A DNA stretch of 64,000 nt. Source: Paenibacillus ihumii (GTDB lineage Bacteria > Bacillota > Bacilli > Paenibacillales > Paenibacillaceae). The stretch lies in contig NZ_LN884298.1 in assembly GCF_001403875.1 (NCBI RefSeq), positions 496,001 through 560,000 on the forward strand, given 5' to 3'. Positions within the stretch are counted from its first letter, which is position 1; each line of letters opens with the position of its first letter. Shown here piece after piece: positions 24,901 to 33,087 of the stretch. The notes under the pieces are model-generated. The model did not search any database and was not told the origin of the DNA. It was given only the letters and a program-made list of their open reading frames with translations. The translations under genes were made by a program, and so were the position numbers.

Positions 24901-26400
24901 CTAATTGTATACAGGGACTTTCTCGCTTAGAGCGAGCGTCTGTGATGTTAGAGTGTGAACTTCCTGAATAAGTGCAGGGTTTTGCAGTAATGATACGCCA
25001 TAAGAAGGAATCATTTCTTTGATCTTCGGCTCCCACGCCTCCATATACTGCGGGAAGCATCTTGCAATGACTTCAAGCATGACGGACACAGCGGTTGAAG
25101 CCCCTGGTGAAGCGCCGAGCAATGCGGCGATCGAGCCATCGGCGGAGCTGATGACCTCCGTTCCGAACTGAAGCGTCCCTTTGCCGGTATCCGTATCCTT
25201 GATCACCTGCACGCGTTGACCGGCCACAAGCAGATCCCAATCCTCGCTTTTGGCATCTGGGATGAACTCCCGCAGCTCCTCCATGCGTTTCTCCTTCGAC
25301 AGCATTACCTGCTGGATCAGGTACTTGGTCAGTGGAATGTTCTTGGCGCCTGCAGCCAGCATCGTTACAAGATTATCCGGCTTAACGGACGTAATCAAAT
25401 CAAACATGGAGCCGGATTTCAGGAACTTCGGCGAGAAACCGGCAAATGGCCCGAACAGCAATGACTTCTTATTGTCGATAAATCTTGTATCTAGATGCGG
25501 AACGGACATAGGAGGGGCGCCTACCTTGGCCTTGCCGTATACTTTGGCATGGTGCCGCGCCACCACTTCCGGATTATTGCATACCATAAATAGTCCGCTA
25601 ACGGGAAATCCTCCAATATGCTTCCCTTCCGGAATGCCCGATTTCTGCAGTAAATGGAGGCTTCCTCCCCCGCCGCCGATAAAGACAAATTTGGCCGTAT
25701 GGCGCTCGATGCTGCCGTTATCGGCATTCCGTACTTTCAACTCCCACAAGCCGTCGCTAGTACGCTTTAGGTTATCTACGCTGCGGTTGTATTGGATACT
25801 TACGCCTTGTCTCTGTAAATGCTCGAACAACAAGCGGGTTAAAGCGCCGAAGTTCACATCCGTTCCGGACTCGATTCTTGTCGCCGCTATCGGTTCGTTG
25901 GATGGGCGATCCTTCATCATCAACGGAATCCATTCCATCAGCCGCTTGGGATCATCGGAAAACTCCATGCCTTTAAACAACGGATTGATTGATAGCGCTT
26001 TAAAACGTTTCTTCAAGAACGTTACGTCCTTCTCCCCTTGTACGAAGCTCATATGCGGCAATGGGGCGATAAAGTCGCGCGGATTACGGATCAGGCTGCT
26101 GTTGACAAGATAAGACCAGAATTGCATGGAAACCTGAAACTGTTCGTTAATCTTGATAGCTTTGCTTATATCTACGGATCCGTCCGATTTCTCGACGGTA
26201 TAATTAAGTTCGCATAGCGCTGCATGTCCTGTTCCCGCATTATTCCACTCGTTAGAGCTTTCCTCTCCTGCTGTGGCAAGCTTCTCAAACACTGTAATTT
26301 CCCAGTCCGGTACTAATTCCTTCAGCAGTGTCCCCAAAGTTGCACTCATAATCCCGGCACCAATTAAGATAACATCTGTACTTGTTTGTCTGTTACTCAT
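24901..26400 (-). CDS. mqo: Malate:quinone oxidoreductase
   Basis: A 499-aa FAD-dependent peripheral membrane enzyme that oxidises L-malate to oxaloacetate and reduces quinone, bypassing NAD-malate dehydrogenase in the citric acid cycle. The FAD motif [13 protein letters not shown] (11-23), the [19 protein letters not shown] signature, [19 protein letters not shown] and the C-terminal [19 protein letters not shown] are diagnostic, and the length is typical. No transmembrane segment is seen, as expected. AAGGA precedes the ATG. An AraC regulator lies upstream on the same strand, with a 220-bp gap, and may be unrelated. Confidence 0.95.
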   Translation of the reverse strand: MSNRQTSTDVILIGAGIMSATLGTLLKELVPDWEITVFEKLATAGEESSNEWNNAGTGHAALCELNYTVEKSDGSVDISKAIKINEQFQVSMQFWSYLVNSSLIRNPRDFIAPLPHMSFVQGEKDVTFLKKRFKALSINPLFKGMEFSDDPKRLMEWIPLMMKDRPSNEPIAATRIESGTDVNFGALTRLLFEHLQRQGVSIQYNRSVDNLKRTSDGLWELKVRNADNGSIERHTAKFVFIGGGGGSLHLLQKSGIPEGKHIGGFPVSGLFMVCNNPEVVARHHAKVYGKAKVGAPPMSVPHLDTRFIDNKKSLLFGPFAGFSPKFLKSGSMFDLITSVKPDNLVTMLAAGAKNIPLTKYLIQQVMLSKEKRMEELREFIPDAKSEDWDLLVAGQRVQVIKDTDTGKGTLQFGTEVISSADGSIAALLGASPGASTAVSVMLEVIARCFPQYMEAWEPKIKEMIPSYGVSLLQNPALIQEVHTLTSQTLALSEKVPVYN

Positions 26401-26622
26401 TTTTACCGTCCTTATACCCTAAGATTTGCAGAAAGGATGTAGGCGCTCCTGCTCAGGCATAACAGCAAGCCAGTGCGGAACCTAGTCACACACCATTTCT
26501 GGAACAATTCATAACCTGATCCTAGTGTATCAATAATACTGATAGATTAAAATATTTATTTAGTATAAATATGATAAATTTAAGTGATTTAGAATCTGAT
26601 TTGAAGTTTACAGCTTTATCCA

Positions 26623-27381
26623 CTAATGCATCTCCAACTCCGAGTACCGGTTCCGGTACTGCAGCGGAGTCATGGACACATATTTCTTGAACTGCCGGCT
26701 ATAGTAGCTCTGGTTGCAGAATCCGAGCAGCACAGCAATATCCAGGATGCGAAGATCGGTGTGGATGAGAAAATATTTGGAATCCTCGATCCGGTTCCTA
26801 TTAATATATTCGCCAATAGACAAGCCGACTTCTTGCTTGAACAGGCTGGACAAATAATACGGATGCACTTTTACATTAGCCGCAAGCTTCTCCAGCGACA
26901 GATCGCCGAAAATTTCATCATGAATGTAGGAAATTGTTTTATTGATAATGGAGTTATACAACGGCTTCTTTTCCTTGCGCAGCGTCCAGAAAAAGGAATG
27001 GAGCATCTCATACTCAAGGTCCTTCAGGCTCCCGATCTCGTTCGTATCCTCGATTTGCCTGATGAACACATCGCTCAAATTGTAAGCGTGCTCCGGGTGA
27101 ACCCCGCCGCTAATAATCGCTCGCGTAAACAAGGTACAAGTGCAGATCAACGAATTCTTCAAGGAACGTACCTGGTCCCGGGCCAGCGTAGCTCGATCCT
27201 GACGGTTGATAGCATCCAGGGCTTGGGTAGCCTCATCCAGCAGGCCCTTGGTTAAAGCCTGCAGCATCTTCTGCTCCGAATTGTAGGAAGGATGCACGAA
27301 GAACTTTTGTTTGTTCTTGACCCGCTCTTCTGTGAACTTTTTGATGATCTTCTGAGGGACTGTGTTATTCGTCGCTGTCAT
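26623..27381 (-). CDS. AraC family transcriptional regulator
   Basis: A 252-aa regulator. The C-terminal 100 residues hold the double helix-turn-helix: SLEKLAANVKVHPYYLSSLFKQEVGLSIGEYI (first HTH) and ILDIAVLLGFCNQSYYSRQFKKYVSMTPLQYR (second, the family signature). The N-terminal 150 residues are helical, with no cupin or response-regulator receiver pattern, as in YesN-like Paenibacillus regulators, and do not reveal the ligand. It faces away from the GH65 operon across 210 bp that include a cre-like site, so it is a candidate regulator of that operon as well as of itself. Confidence 0.88.
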   Translation of the reverse strand: MTATNNTVPQKIIKKFTEERVKNKQKFFVHPSYNSEQKMLQALTKGLLDEATQALDAINRQDRATLARDQVRSLKNSLICTCTLFTRAIISGGVHPEHAYNLSDVFIRQIEDTNEIGSLKDLEYEMLHSFFWTLRKEKKPLYNSIINKTISYIHDEIFGDLSLEKLAANVKVHPYYLSSLFKQEVGLSIGEYINRNRIEDSKYFLIHTDLRILDIAVLLGFCNQSYYSRQFKKYVSMTPLQYRNRYSELEMH

Positions 27382-27539
27382 ATTTCACCCTTTAATTTTT
27401 AATAAAAACCTTTATTTTTTAACAGCATTATATCCCTTTAACTTATACACTTCAATATGTAAACAAAGACATTTCGTTCTGACTAAATCACATTAGGGGG
27501 ATGAGAGGCGTATTAGACGGCGCCAAGCAGACAACAAAG

Positions 27540-27553
27540 TTAAAGCGGTTTCA
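27540..27553 (+). promoter_or_regulatory. CcpA cre-like site upstream of the GH65 operon
   Basis: TTAAAGCGGTTTCA matches the catabolite-responsive element closely and lies about 45-55 bp before the first gene of a sugar operon. Confidence 0.55.
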
Positions 27554-27596
27554 ATGACAGCGAAGACGTCGAAAAAATACGGCTGAGGGGTGGTTG

Positions 27597-28397
27597 GTGA
27601 CAGGCATGACGATTTATGAAATGGCTTCCTTCAATATTCGCTTCGATAATCCTGCCGATGGCGAGAACGGCTGGGACTGCCGCAAGGAGCACATGCTCAG
27701 CATGATGGCGCATTACCGCTGGGATGTCGTGGGGATACAGGAAGCACGGGGCAATCAGCTGCGTTATCTATCGGGATTGGACGATTACGCCACAGAAGGC
27801 ATCAGCCGCGATCACGATCCGGAGAGCGAGCATAGCCCGATCTTCTACAAAGCCTCGGTGTTTGCCAAGGAGGACGGCGGCACCTTCTGGCTGTCGCAAA
27901 CGCCGGACGTTCCTTCAAAATCGTGGGGCGCGGATTGCATGCGAATTTGCACCTGGGTGAAACTTAGGGACAAGCGGAACGGGAGACGGCTGCTAATCAT
28001 GAACACCCACTTGGATCACGTCAGCGAGGAAGCCAGGTACCGCGGCGCTCTCCTCATTCTGGACTGGATTGAACGGCATGCGGCTGGCCTTCCGGTTGTA
28101 CTGACAGGAGATTTCAACGCTTCTCTGGAGGAAAGATGCTATAAAGCCATTGTAAATCGGCTAATCGATACCCGGAGAGTAGCGGATGTGCTTCATTATG
28201 GCCCGCGGGGAACCTTTACCGGCTTCCGCTACGACATTCCATGGGGTGAATTGAAGGAAATCGATTATATTTTTGCAGACAAGCAGGTAAAGGTGCTGAG
28301 CACGAGAGCTGTAACCGACAGCTTTGACCGGAAATATCCATCGGATCATTTCCCAATTACGGCAACTTTAGAAATAACCGATCATAAAGGAGACTGA
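27597..28397 (+). CDS. Endonuclease/exonuclease/phosphatase (EEP) family hydrolase
   Basis: A metal-dependent EEP-fold phosphoesterase of about 266 aa. The family motifs are all visible: MASFNIRFDN (metal Asn), VVGIQEARGNQ (metal Glu), LIMNTHLDHVSEEAR, VVLTGDFNASLEE (catalytic Asp/Asn), IDYIFADKQVKV and YPSDHFPITATLE (catalytic His). There is no signal peptide, so it acts in the cytoplasm, perhaps on sugar phosphates or phosphodiesters rather than DNA. GTG at 27597 is 6 nt after GAGGGG; ATG at 27606 is an alternative with poorer spacing. It is the first gene of an operon with an ABC transporter, GH65 and pgmB, 7 bp before the next gene. Confidence 0.85.
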   Translation: MTGMTIYEMASFNIRFDNPADGENGWDCRKEHMLSMMAHYRWDVVGIQEARGNQLRYLSGLDDYATEGISRDHDPESEHSPIFYKASVFAKEDGGTFWLSQTPDVPSKSWGADCMRICTWVKLRDKRNGRRLLIMNTHLDHVSEEARYRGALLILDWIERHAAGLPVVLTGDFNASLEERCYKAIVNRLIDTRRVADVLHYGPRGTFTGFRYDIPWGELKEIDYIFADKQVKVLSTRAVTDSFDRKYPSDHFPITATLEITDHKGD

Positions 28398-28404
28398 ATT
28401 CAAC

Positions 28405-29496
28405 ATGAAGAAGAAATTCATGCTTTTGACGTTAACCTTGGTACTGGCCATGATGGTAGCAGCTTGCGGCAATAAATCGGGCAACGGGGGCAATCCCGCA
28501 GGCTCGAACGCGGAGTCCGAGGGTGGACAAGCGGTCAAGAATGAGAAGCTGATCGTGTACACGAACGCTAACTCGGACGGGCGCGGCGAATGGCTCGTTG
28601 AGAAAGCGAAGGCAGCCGGCTTCGAAATCGAAATCGTGGGAGCGGGCGGCGCCGATCTGACGAACCGCCTGATTGCCGAGAAGAATAACCCGGTAGCCGA
28701 CGTGGTGTACGGTCTGAACAATATGCTGTATGAGAAGCTGAAAAAGGAAAATGTACTTGCCAAATACGTTCCCGCTTGGGCTAGTGATGTTGAGGAAGGC
28801 TTGAACGATCCGGATGGATATTACCACGGCTTGATCAAGCAGGCGATTCTGCTGGGCTACAATCCGGACAGTATAGCGGCGGATCAAGCGCCGAAGGATT
28901 GGACGGATCTGTGGAACAATCCTGAGTTCCATGGCAAATATGAGGCGCCGGCGCTGCTTGGACAGATCACGCCTCAGCTGGTAGTGGCCGGAATTCTGAC
29001 GCGTCACATCGATGAGAACGGTGAACTGGGCATTTCGCAGCAAGGATGGGACGAAGTAAAGAAAATGTACGACAACGGCGTTCCTATGGTTGAAGGAGAA
29101 GATCCGTATGCGAACCTGGCCAGCGGCAAAACTCCGCTGGTGACAATCGTCTCCGGTACACTGAAGAGCAAGACAGAGCAATACGGCGTTGAAGCCGGCA
29201 CGGTTGCGCCTGAGGTTGGCGTTCCTATGATCGTAGAGCATGCTGCCATTATTAATGGAACGAAGAAGCAGGAGACGGCTGAACGGTTCGTCGAATGGTT
29301 GGGCACAGCTGAGGTTCAGGGCGAATTCGTTGCACAATTCAATGCGATGCCAGCCAATATGAAGGCCGTAGAGAAGGCGAACGACGAAGTGAAGAATCTG
29401 TATTCGGCGCTGAAGGCGCAGCAGTTCGATTGGGGCTTCCTCTCCGACAATATTGAGCAATGGGTCGAGAAGATTGAGCTAGAAATCAAAAAATAA
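28405..29496 (+). CDS. ABC transporter substrate-binding lipoprotein, AfuA/FbpA-like
   Basis: A 363-aa binding protein. The lipobox MVAAC (Cys21) and a Gly/Asn-rich linker tether it to the membrane. KLIVYTNANSDGRGEWLVEKA, then LTNRLIAEKNNPVADVVYGLNNMLYEKLKKE, matches the AfuA/FbpA group, which includes both ferric-ion and hexose-phosphate binders. The Tyr residues that bind iron in FbpA are not evident, and the operon is sugar-related, so a phosphorylated sugar or glycerol-glycoside ligand is more likely. It heads the transporter genes and is separated from the ATPase by a strong hairpin, which may raise its expression over the rest. Confidence 0.85.
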   Translation: MKKKFMLLTLTLVLAMMVAACGNKSGNGGNPAGSNAESEGGQAVKNEKLIVYTNANSDGRGEWLVEKAKAAGFEIEIVGAGGADLTNRLIAEKNNPVADVVYGLNNMLYEKLKKENVLAKYVPAWASDVEEGLNDPDGYYHGLIKQAILLGYNPDSIAADQAPKDWTDLWNNPEFHGKYEAPALLGQITPQLVVAGILTRHIDENGELGISQQGWDEVKKMYDNGVPMVEGEDPYANLASGKTPLVTIVSGTLKSKTEQYGVEAGTVAPEVGVPMIVEHAAIINGTKKQETAERFVEWLGTAEVQGEFVAQFNAMPANMKAVEKANDEVKNLYSALKAQQFDWGFLSDNIEQWVEKIELEIKK

Positions 29497-29525
29497 GACG
29501 GACGGACAATATCACGACGATTCGA

Positions 29526-29567
29526 CAGCAGACTGCATGTTAAAGATGGCCGATATGCAGTCTGCTG
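29526..29567 (+). promoter_or_regulatory. Strong intra-operon hairpin after the binding-protein gene
   Basis: CAGCAGACTGCAT (29526-29538) and ATGCAGTCTGCTG (29555-29567) form a 13-bp perfect stem followed by ATTTTC. It may be a partial terminator or an mRNA-stabilising structure that favours the binding protein. Confidence 0.65.
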
Positions 29568-29604
29568 ATTTTCATCCACAAAAATTCACACACAAGGGGT
29601 AAAC

Positions 29605-30615
29605 ATGATTACATTCAAGGATATCCAGATTAAATTCGGCGATTTCCATGCCATCAAGAATCTAAATTTGAATATTAAGGAGGGTGAGTTTTTCACCTTT
29701 CTAGGGCCGTCTGGCTGCGGCAAAACAACGATTCTGCGCAGCTTGGTCGGCTTTATCCAGCCAACGGACGGACAAATTTTCTTAAAGGACAAGGACATCA
29801 CGAACGTCTCGATCGAGAAGCGGGAAATCGGCATGGTGTTCCAGAGCTATGCGCTGTTTCCGACGCTGGACGTGTACGAGAATATCGCCTTCGGCTTGAA
29901 GGTCAAAAAGACGCCCAAGGCGGATATCGACCGGATGGTCAAGGAAATTGCAGGCAAGGTGGACTTGAACGACGAACAGCTTGCTAAGAAGGTCTCAGAG
30001 CTGTCGGGCGGACAGCAGCAGCGTGTAGCCATCGCCCGGGCGCTCGTGCTCAAGCCCAGCATTCTCGCGCTGGATGAGCCGCTGTCCAATCTCGATGCCA
30101 AGCTGCGGGTACAATTGCGCAACGAGCTTAAGGACCTGCAGAAGAAGTTCGGCATCACGACGATCTACGTTACGCATGACCAGGAGGAGGCACTGACGCT
30201 GTCCGACCGCATCGCGGTGTTTAATAAGGGCGTCATTGAGCAGGTAGGCACACCGCGTGAAATTTACAATGAATCCAAGACCGAGTTCGTATGTAATTTT
30301 ATCGGCGACATTAATCTGATCGCTCCGGCCATTATCGAGAACAGCGATTTGAAGAACTATGTGGATCCCCATAAGAAGTCGTACATTCGCAACGAGAAGG
30401 TCAACCTCTCCCCTGTGGCCCAGAGAGAGGATACCGTTCGGCTGAAGGGTAAAATCATTGATCAGGAGTTCTATGGCCTGTATACGAAATATACCGTTGA
30501 GGTGATCGGAGGCGGGCTGCTGAAAACGCTGGAAACGGAGAGCGGATCGGCCCAGCCCGCTGTAGGAGACGAGATCGACGTGTACATCAATGCCACAGAT
30601 ATTCTTCAGTACTAG
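29605..30615 (+). CDS. ABC transporter ATP-binding protein (FbpC/AfuC-like)
   Basis: A 336-aa ATPase. Walker A GPSGCGKTT (34-42), Q-loop VFQSYALFP, signature LSGGQQQR (133-140), Walker B ILALDEPLSNLD (154-165) and switch His in VTHDQEEAL are intact. The C-terminal 100 residues are a TOBE-like regulatory domain, typical of the sugar, polyamine and iron importers. It would energise the fused permease encoded 13 bp downstream. Length is standard. Confidence 0.92.
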   Translation: MITFKDIQIKFGDFHAIKNLNLNIKEGEFFTFLGPSGCGKTTILRSLVGFIQPTDGQIFLKDKDITNVSIEKREIGMVFQSYALFPTLDVYENIAFGLKVKKTPKADIDRMVKEIAGKVDLNDEQLAKKVSELSGGQQQRVAIARALVLKPSILALDEPLSNLDAKLRVQLRNELKDLQKKFGITTIYVTHDQEEALTLSDRIAVFNKGVIEQVGTPREIYNESKTEFVCNFIGDINLIAPAIIENSDLKNYVDPHKKSYIRNEKVNLSPVAQREDTVRLKGKIIDQEFYGLYTKYTVEVIGGGLLKTLETESGSAQPAVGDEIDVYINATDILQY

Positions 30616-30628
30616 GGGGTGACATCGT

Positions 30629-32335
30629 TTGTTTGCAATGAAAAATAAAGGCCGACTGCCGCTGCGACCGACCGCTATGATCATGTACGGGCTGATCGCC
30701 TGGTTTGTCATAGCCTTTCTGATCTATCCCAACCTGAACATTTATTATGAAATCTTTTTTTCCGGCGGAAAGTTCTCTTTCGAGGCTATCGAGAAGCTGC
30801 TTCGCTCGGAACGGGCGATGAAGAGCTTGTCCAACAGCTTCCTGCTGGCCTGCTCCCTGGTGGTTACGGTCAATATCGTAGGCATCTTCCTCGTTCTCGT
30901 CGTAGAATATTTCAAGGTTAAGGGCGCGAAGCTCCTGAGGCTTGGTTACTTTACCACCTTGATCTACAGCGGTGTCGTTCTGGTCTCGGGCTACAAATTA
31001 ATTTACGGAGAAACCGGATTTATGACGAAGGTGATGTCGGCCATATTTCCGTCCTTCGACGCAACATGGTTTCACGGCTACTGGGCGGTTCTGTTCGTCA
31101 TGACGTTCGCCTGTACGTCCAATCACGTGCTCTTCCTGAGCAACGCGATCCGGAAGGTCGACTACCAAACGGTCGAAGCCGCAAGAAACATGGGCGCTTC
31201 TACCTTCTACATTTTATGGCGGGTCGTGATCCCGGTTCTGAAGCCCACCATCTACGCGCTCACCATTCTGGTGTTCCTGACAGGGCTTGCGGCCACATCC
31301 GCTCCGCTCATCCTGGGCGGAACTGAGTTCCAGACGATCACGCCGATGATTTTGACCTTCTCCAAGAGCGTAACCTCGCGGAATTTGGCGGCGCTGCTGG
31401 CGCTTATTCTGGGCATCGCCACCTTGATCTTGCTGTCGATCATGATCCGTTTCGAGCGCAAGGGCAATTTCATGTCGGTCTCGAAGGTGAAATCGGATCT
31501 GGTCAAGCAGCAAATCCATTCCAAGCTCGGCAATATTATCGTTCATGCCATTGCCTATTTCCTGTTCCTGATTTATGTCATCCCGGTTATTCTCATCGTC
31601 CTCTTCTCATTCACGGACGCCCAGAGTATTTATTCGGGAACGTTGTCGCTCAGCAGTTTCAGCCTCGACAACTATATTCGGGTATTTTCCAGCCTGTCGG
31701 CGTTCAAGCCATACCTGGTCAGCATTTGCTACGGGGCAGCGGCTTCGGTGACCGTAGTAGCCATTGCCTTGATGGCCTCGCGGATTCTGCATAAATACAG
31801 AAATATCTGGTCCACAATGCTGGAGTATGCGCTGCTCATTCCCTGGATACTGCCTTCCACGCTGATTGCCATCGGATTAATTGTTACATTCGGGGTACCC
31901 CGTTGGATCGTCGGCAATTCCGTGCTCGTAGGCTCTGTCTGGATGCTGTTCCTGGCATATGTCATCGTGCATATTCCGTTTACGCTCCGGATGGTGAAGG
32001 CTTCGTTCTTCAGCATAGACAGCAACCTGGAGGATGCGGCCCGCAACCTGGGAGCCAAACCGTTCTACACGTTCCGCAGAGTGCTGCTGCCTATCATTCT
32101 TCCATCCACGCTGGCCGTGCTCGCTCTGAATTTCAACGGGATGTTGGCCGATTACGATGTCACGGTGTTCCTGTACCATCCGCTGTTCGAGCCGCTCGGA
32201 ATCGTGGTCAAGAACAGCACCGATCCGCAGGCACTTGGTGACGCCAAGGCGCTCACCTTGGTCTACACGGTTATTCTCATGATCATGTCCGGGTTAACGC
32301 TATATTTCGTGTACGGAAGAAGAAGCAAAAACTAG
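30629..32335 (+). CDS. ABC transporter permease, two fused domains (FbpB/AfuB-like)
   Basis: A 568-aa membrane protein with about 12 segments, made of two tandem BPD-type permease domains, as in FbpB, AfuB and ThiP. Each half carries an ATPase-docking EAA loop: VEAARNMGASTFYILWRVV and LEDAARNLGAKPFYTFRRVL. The start is probably TTG at 30629, 6 nt after AGGGGGTGA; the in-frame ATG at 30638 is too far from that site. With the flanking genes it forms a complete importer (binding protein, ATPase, permease). Confidence 0.9.
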   Translation: MFAMKNKGRLPLRPTAMIMYGLIAWFVIAFLIYPNLNIYYEIFFSGGKFSFEAIEKLLRSERAMKSLSNSFLLACSLVVTVNIVGIFLVLVVEYFKVKGAKLLRLGYFTTLIYSGVVLVSGYKLIYGETGFMTKVMSAIFPSFDATWFHGYWAVLFVMTFACTSNHVLFLSNAIRKVDYQTVEAARNMGASTFYILWRVVIPVLKPTIYALTILVFLTGLAATSAPLILGGTEFQTITPMILTFSKSVTSRNLAALLALILGIATLILLSIMIRFERKGNFMSVSKVKSDLVKQQIHSKLGNIIVHAIAYFLFLIYVIPVILIVLFSFTDAQSIYSGTLSLSSFSLDNYIRVFSSLSAFKPYLVSICYGAAASVTVVAIALMASRILHKYRNIWSTMLEYALLIPWILPSTLIAIGLIVTFGVPRWIVGNSVLVGSVWMLFLAYVIVHIPFTLRMVKASFFSIDSNLEDAARNLGAKPFYTFRRVLLPIILPSTLAVLALNFNGMLADYDVTVFLYHPLFEPLGIVVKNSTDPQALGDAKALTLVYTVILMIMSGLTLYFVYGRRSKN

Positions 32336-32386
32336 AATCCTACATCATGTCACAGGCTCCGCCCTTGGAAAGGAAGATCCCATGGA

Positions 32387-33070
32387 ATGGCTAACAATGA
32401 ACTTTTTATAAAGCTGGGCCTGGCAGCTCTGCTCGGCTTTATCATCGGATTGGAGCGCGAAATCAAGAGGAAGCCGCTGGGCTTGAAGACGAGCTCAGTC
32501 ATCGCGATCATTAGCTGCCTGCTGACGATCGTCTCCATGGAGTCCGCCTATCTGGCAACCCGAAGTGAGCACGGCATCCATATCCAAATGGATCCGCTCC
32601 GGCTTGCTGCGCAAATCGTCTCGGGAATCGGCTTTCTCGGGGCCGGCGTCATCCTGAGACGGGGCAACGACCATATCTCGGGCTTGACAACGGCTGCAAT
32701 GATATGGGGCGCCGCCGGGATCGGCATTGCCGTCGGAGCGGGCTTCTATATTGAAGCGATCACGGTCGTTGTGCTGCTGATCGTCAGTGTAGAGCTGATT
32801 CCCTTCTTGTTGGAGAGACCGATGAAACGGCTGGGAAACGAGCATCTGATTCTAATCACGGTCGACAAGCCGTCCAGCCTGGAGCAAGTCATCGACAATC
32901 TCCAAGCGGAGAGAATCCGGATTTCACATTCACGGATTAAGGATATCAAGAAGGACGCTGTCCATTTACTTGAGCTTCGGACTAAAGTGAGCTCTAACCA
33001 ATCGATTACGAAATTGTACCGTACCATCTCGCAGATGGACGGGGTTGTATCGATCGAAATTTCGAATTAG
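32387..33070 (+). CDS. MgtC/SapB family membrane protein
   Basis: A 227-aa protein. The N-terminal 140 residues hold about five membrane segments with the family marks LGFIIGLEREIKRKPLGLKT, VSGIGFLGAGVILRR and GLTTAAMIWGAAGIG. The C-terminal 80 residues are a cytosolic ACT-like domain. MgtC-type proteins modulate magnesium and phosphate homeostasis and ATP synthase in pathogens; the role of such proteins in Gram-positive sugar operons is unclear. Its place between a transporter for a probable phosphorylated ligand and a phosphorolytic enzyme suggests a link to phosphate balance (inference). Confidence 0.88.
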   Translation: MANNELFIKLGLAALLGFIIGLEREIKRKPLGLKTSSVIAIISCLLTIVSMESAYLATRSEHGIHIQMDPLRLAAQIVSGIGFLGAGVILRRGNDHISGLTTAAMIWGAAGIGIAVGAGFYIEAITVVVLLIVSVELIPFLLERPMKRLGNEHLILITVDKPSSLEQVIDNLQAERIRISHSRIKDIKKDAVHLLELRTKVSSNQSITKLYRTISQMDGVVSIEISN

Positions 33071-33087
33071 GAAGGAATTTTGTATAC

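Noticed and set aside
28432..29460. 342-codon minus-strand frame opposite the AfuA-like gene
   Set aside because: The plus-strand lipoprotein is unambiguous and part of an operon; the antisense frame has no domain.
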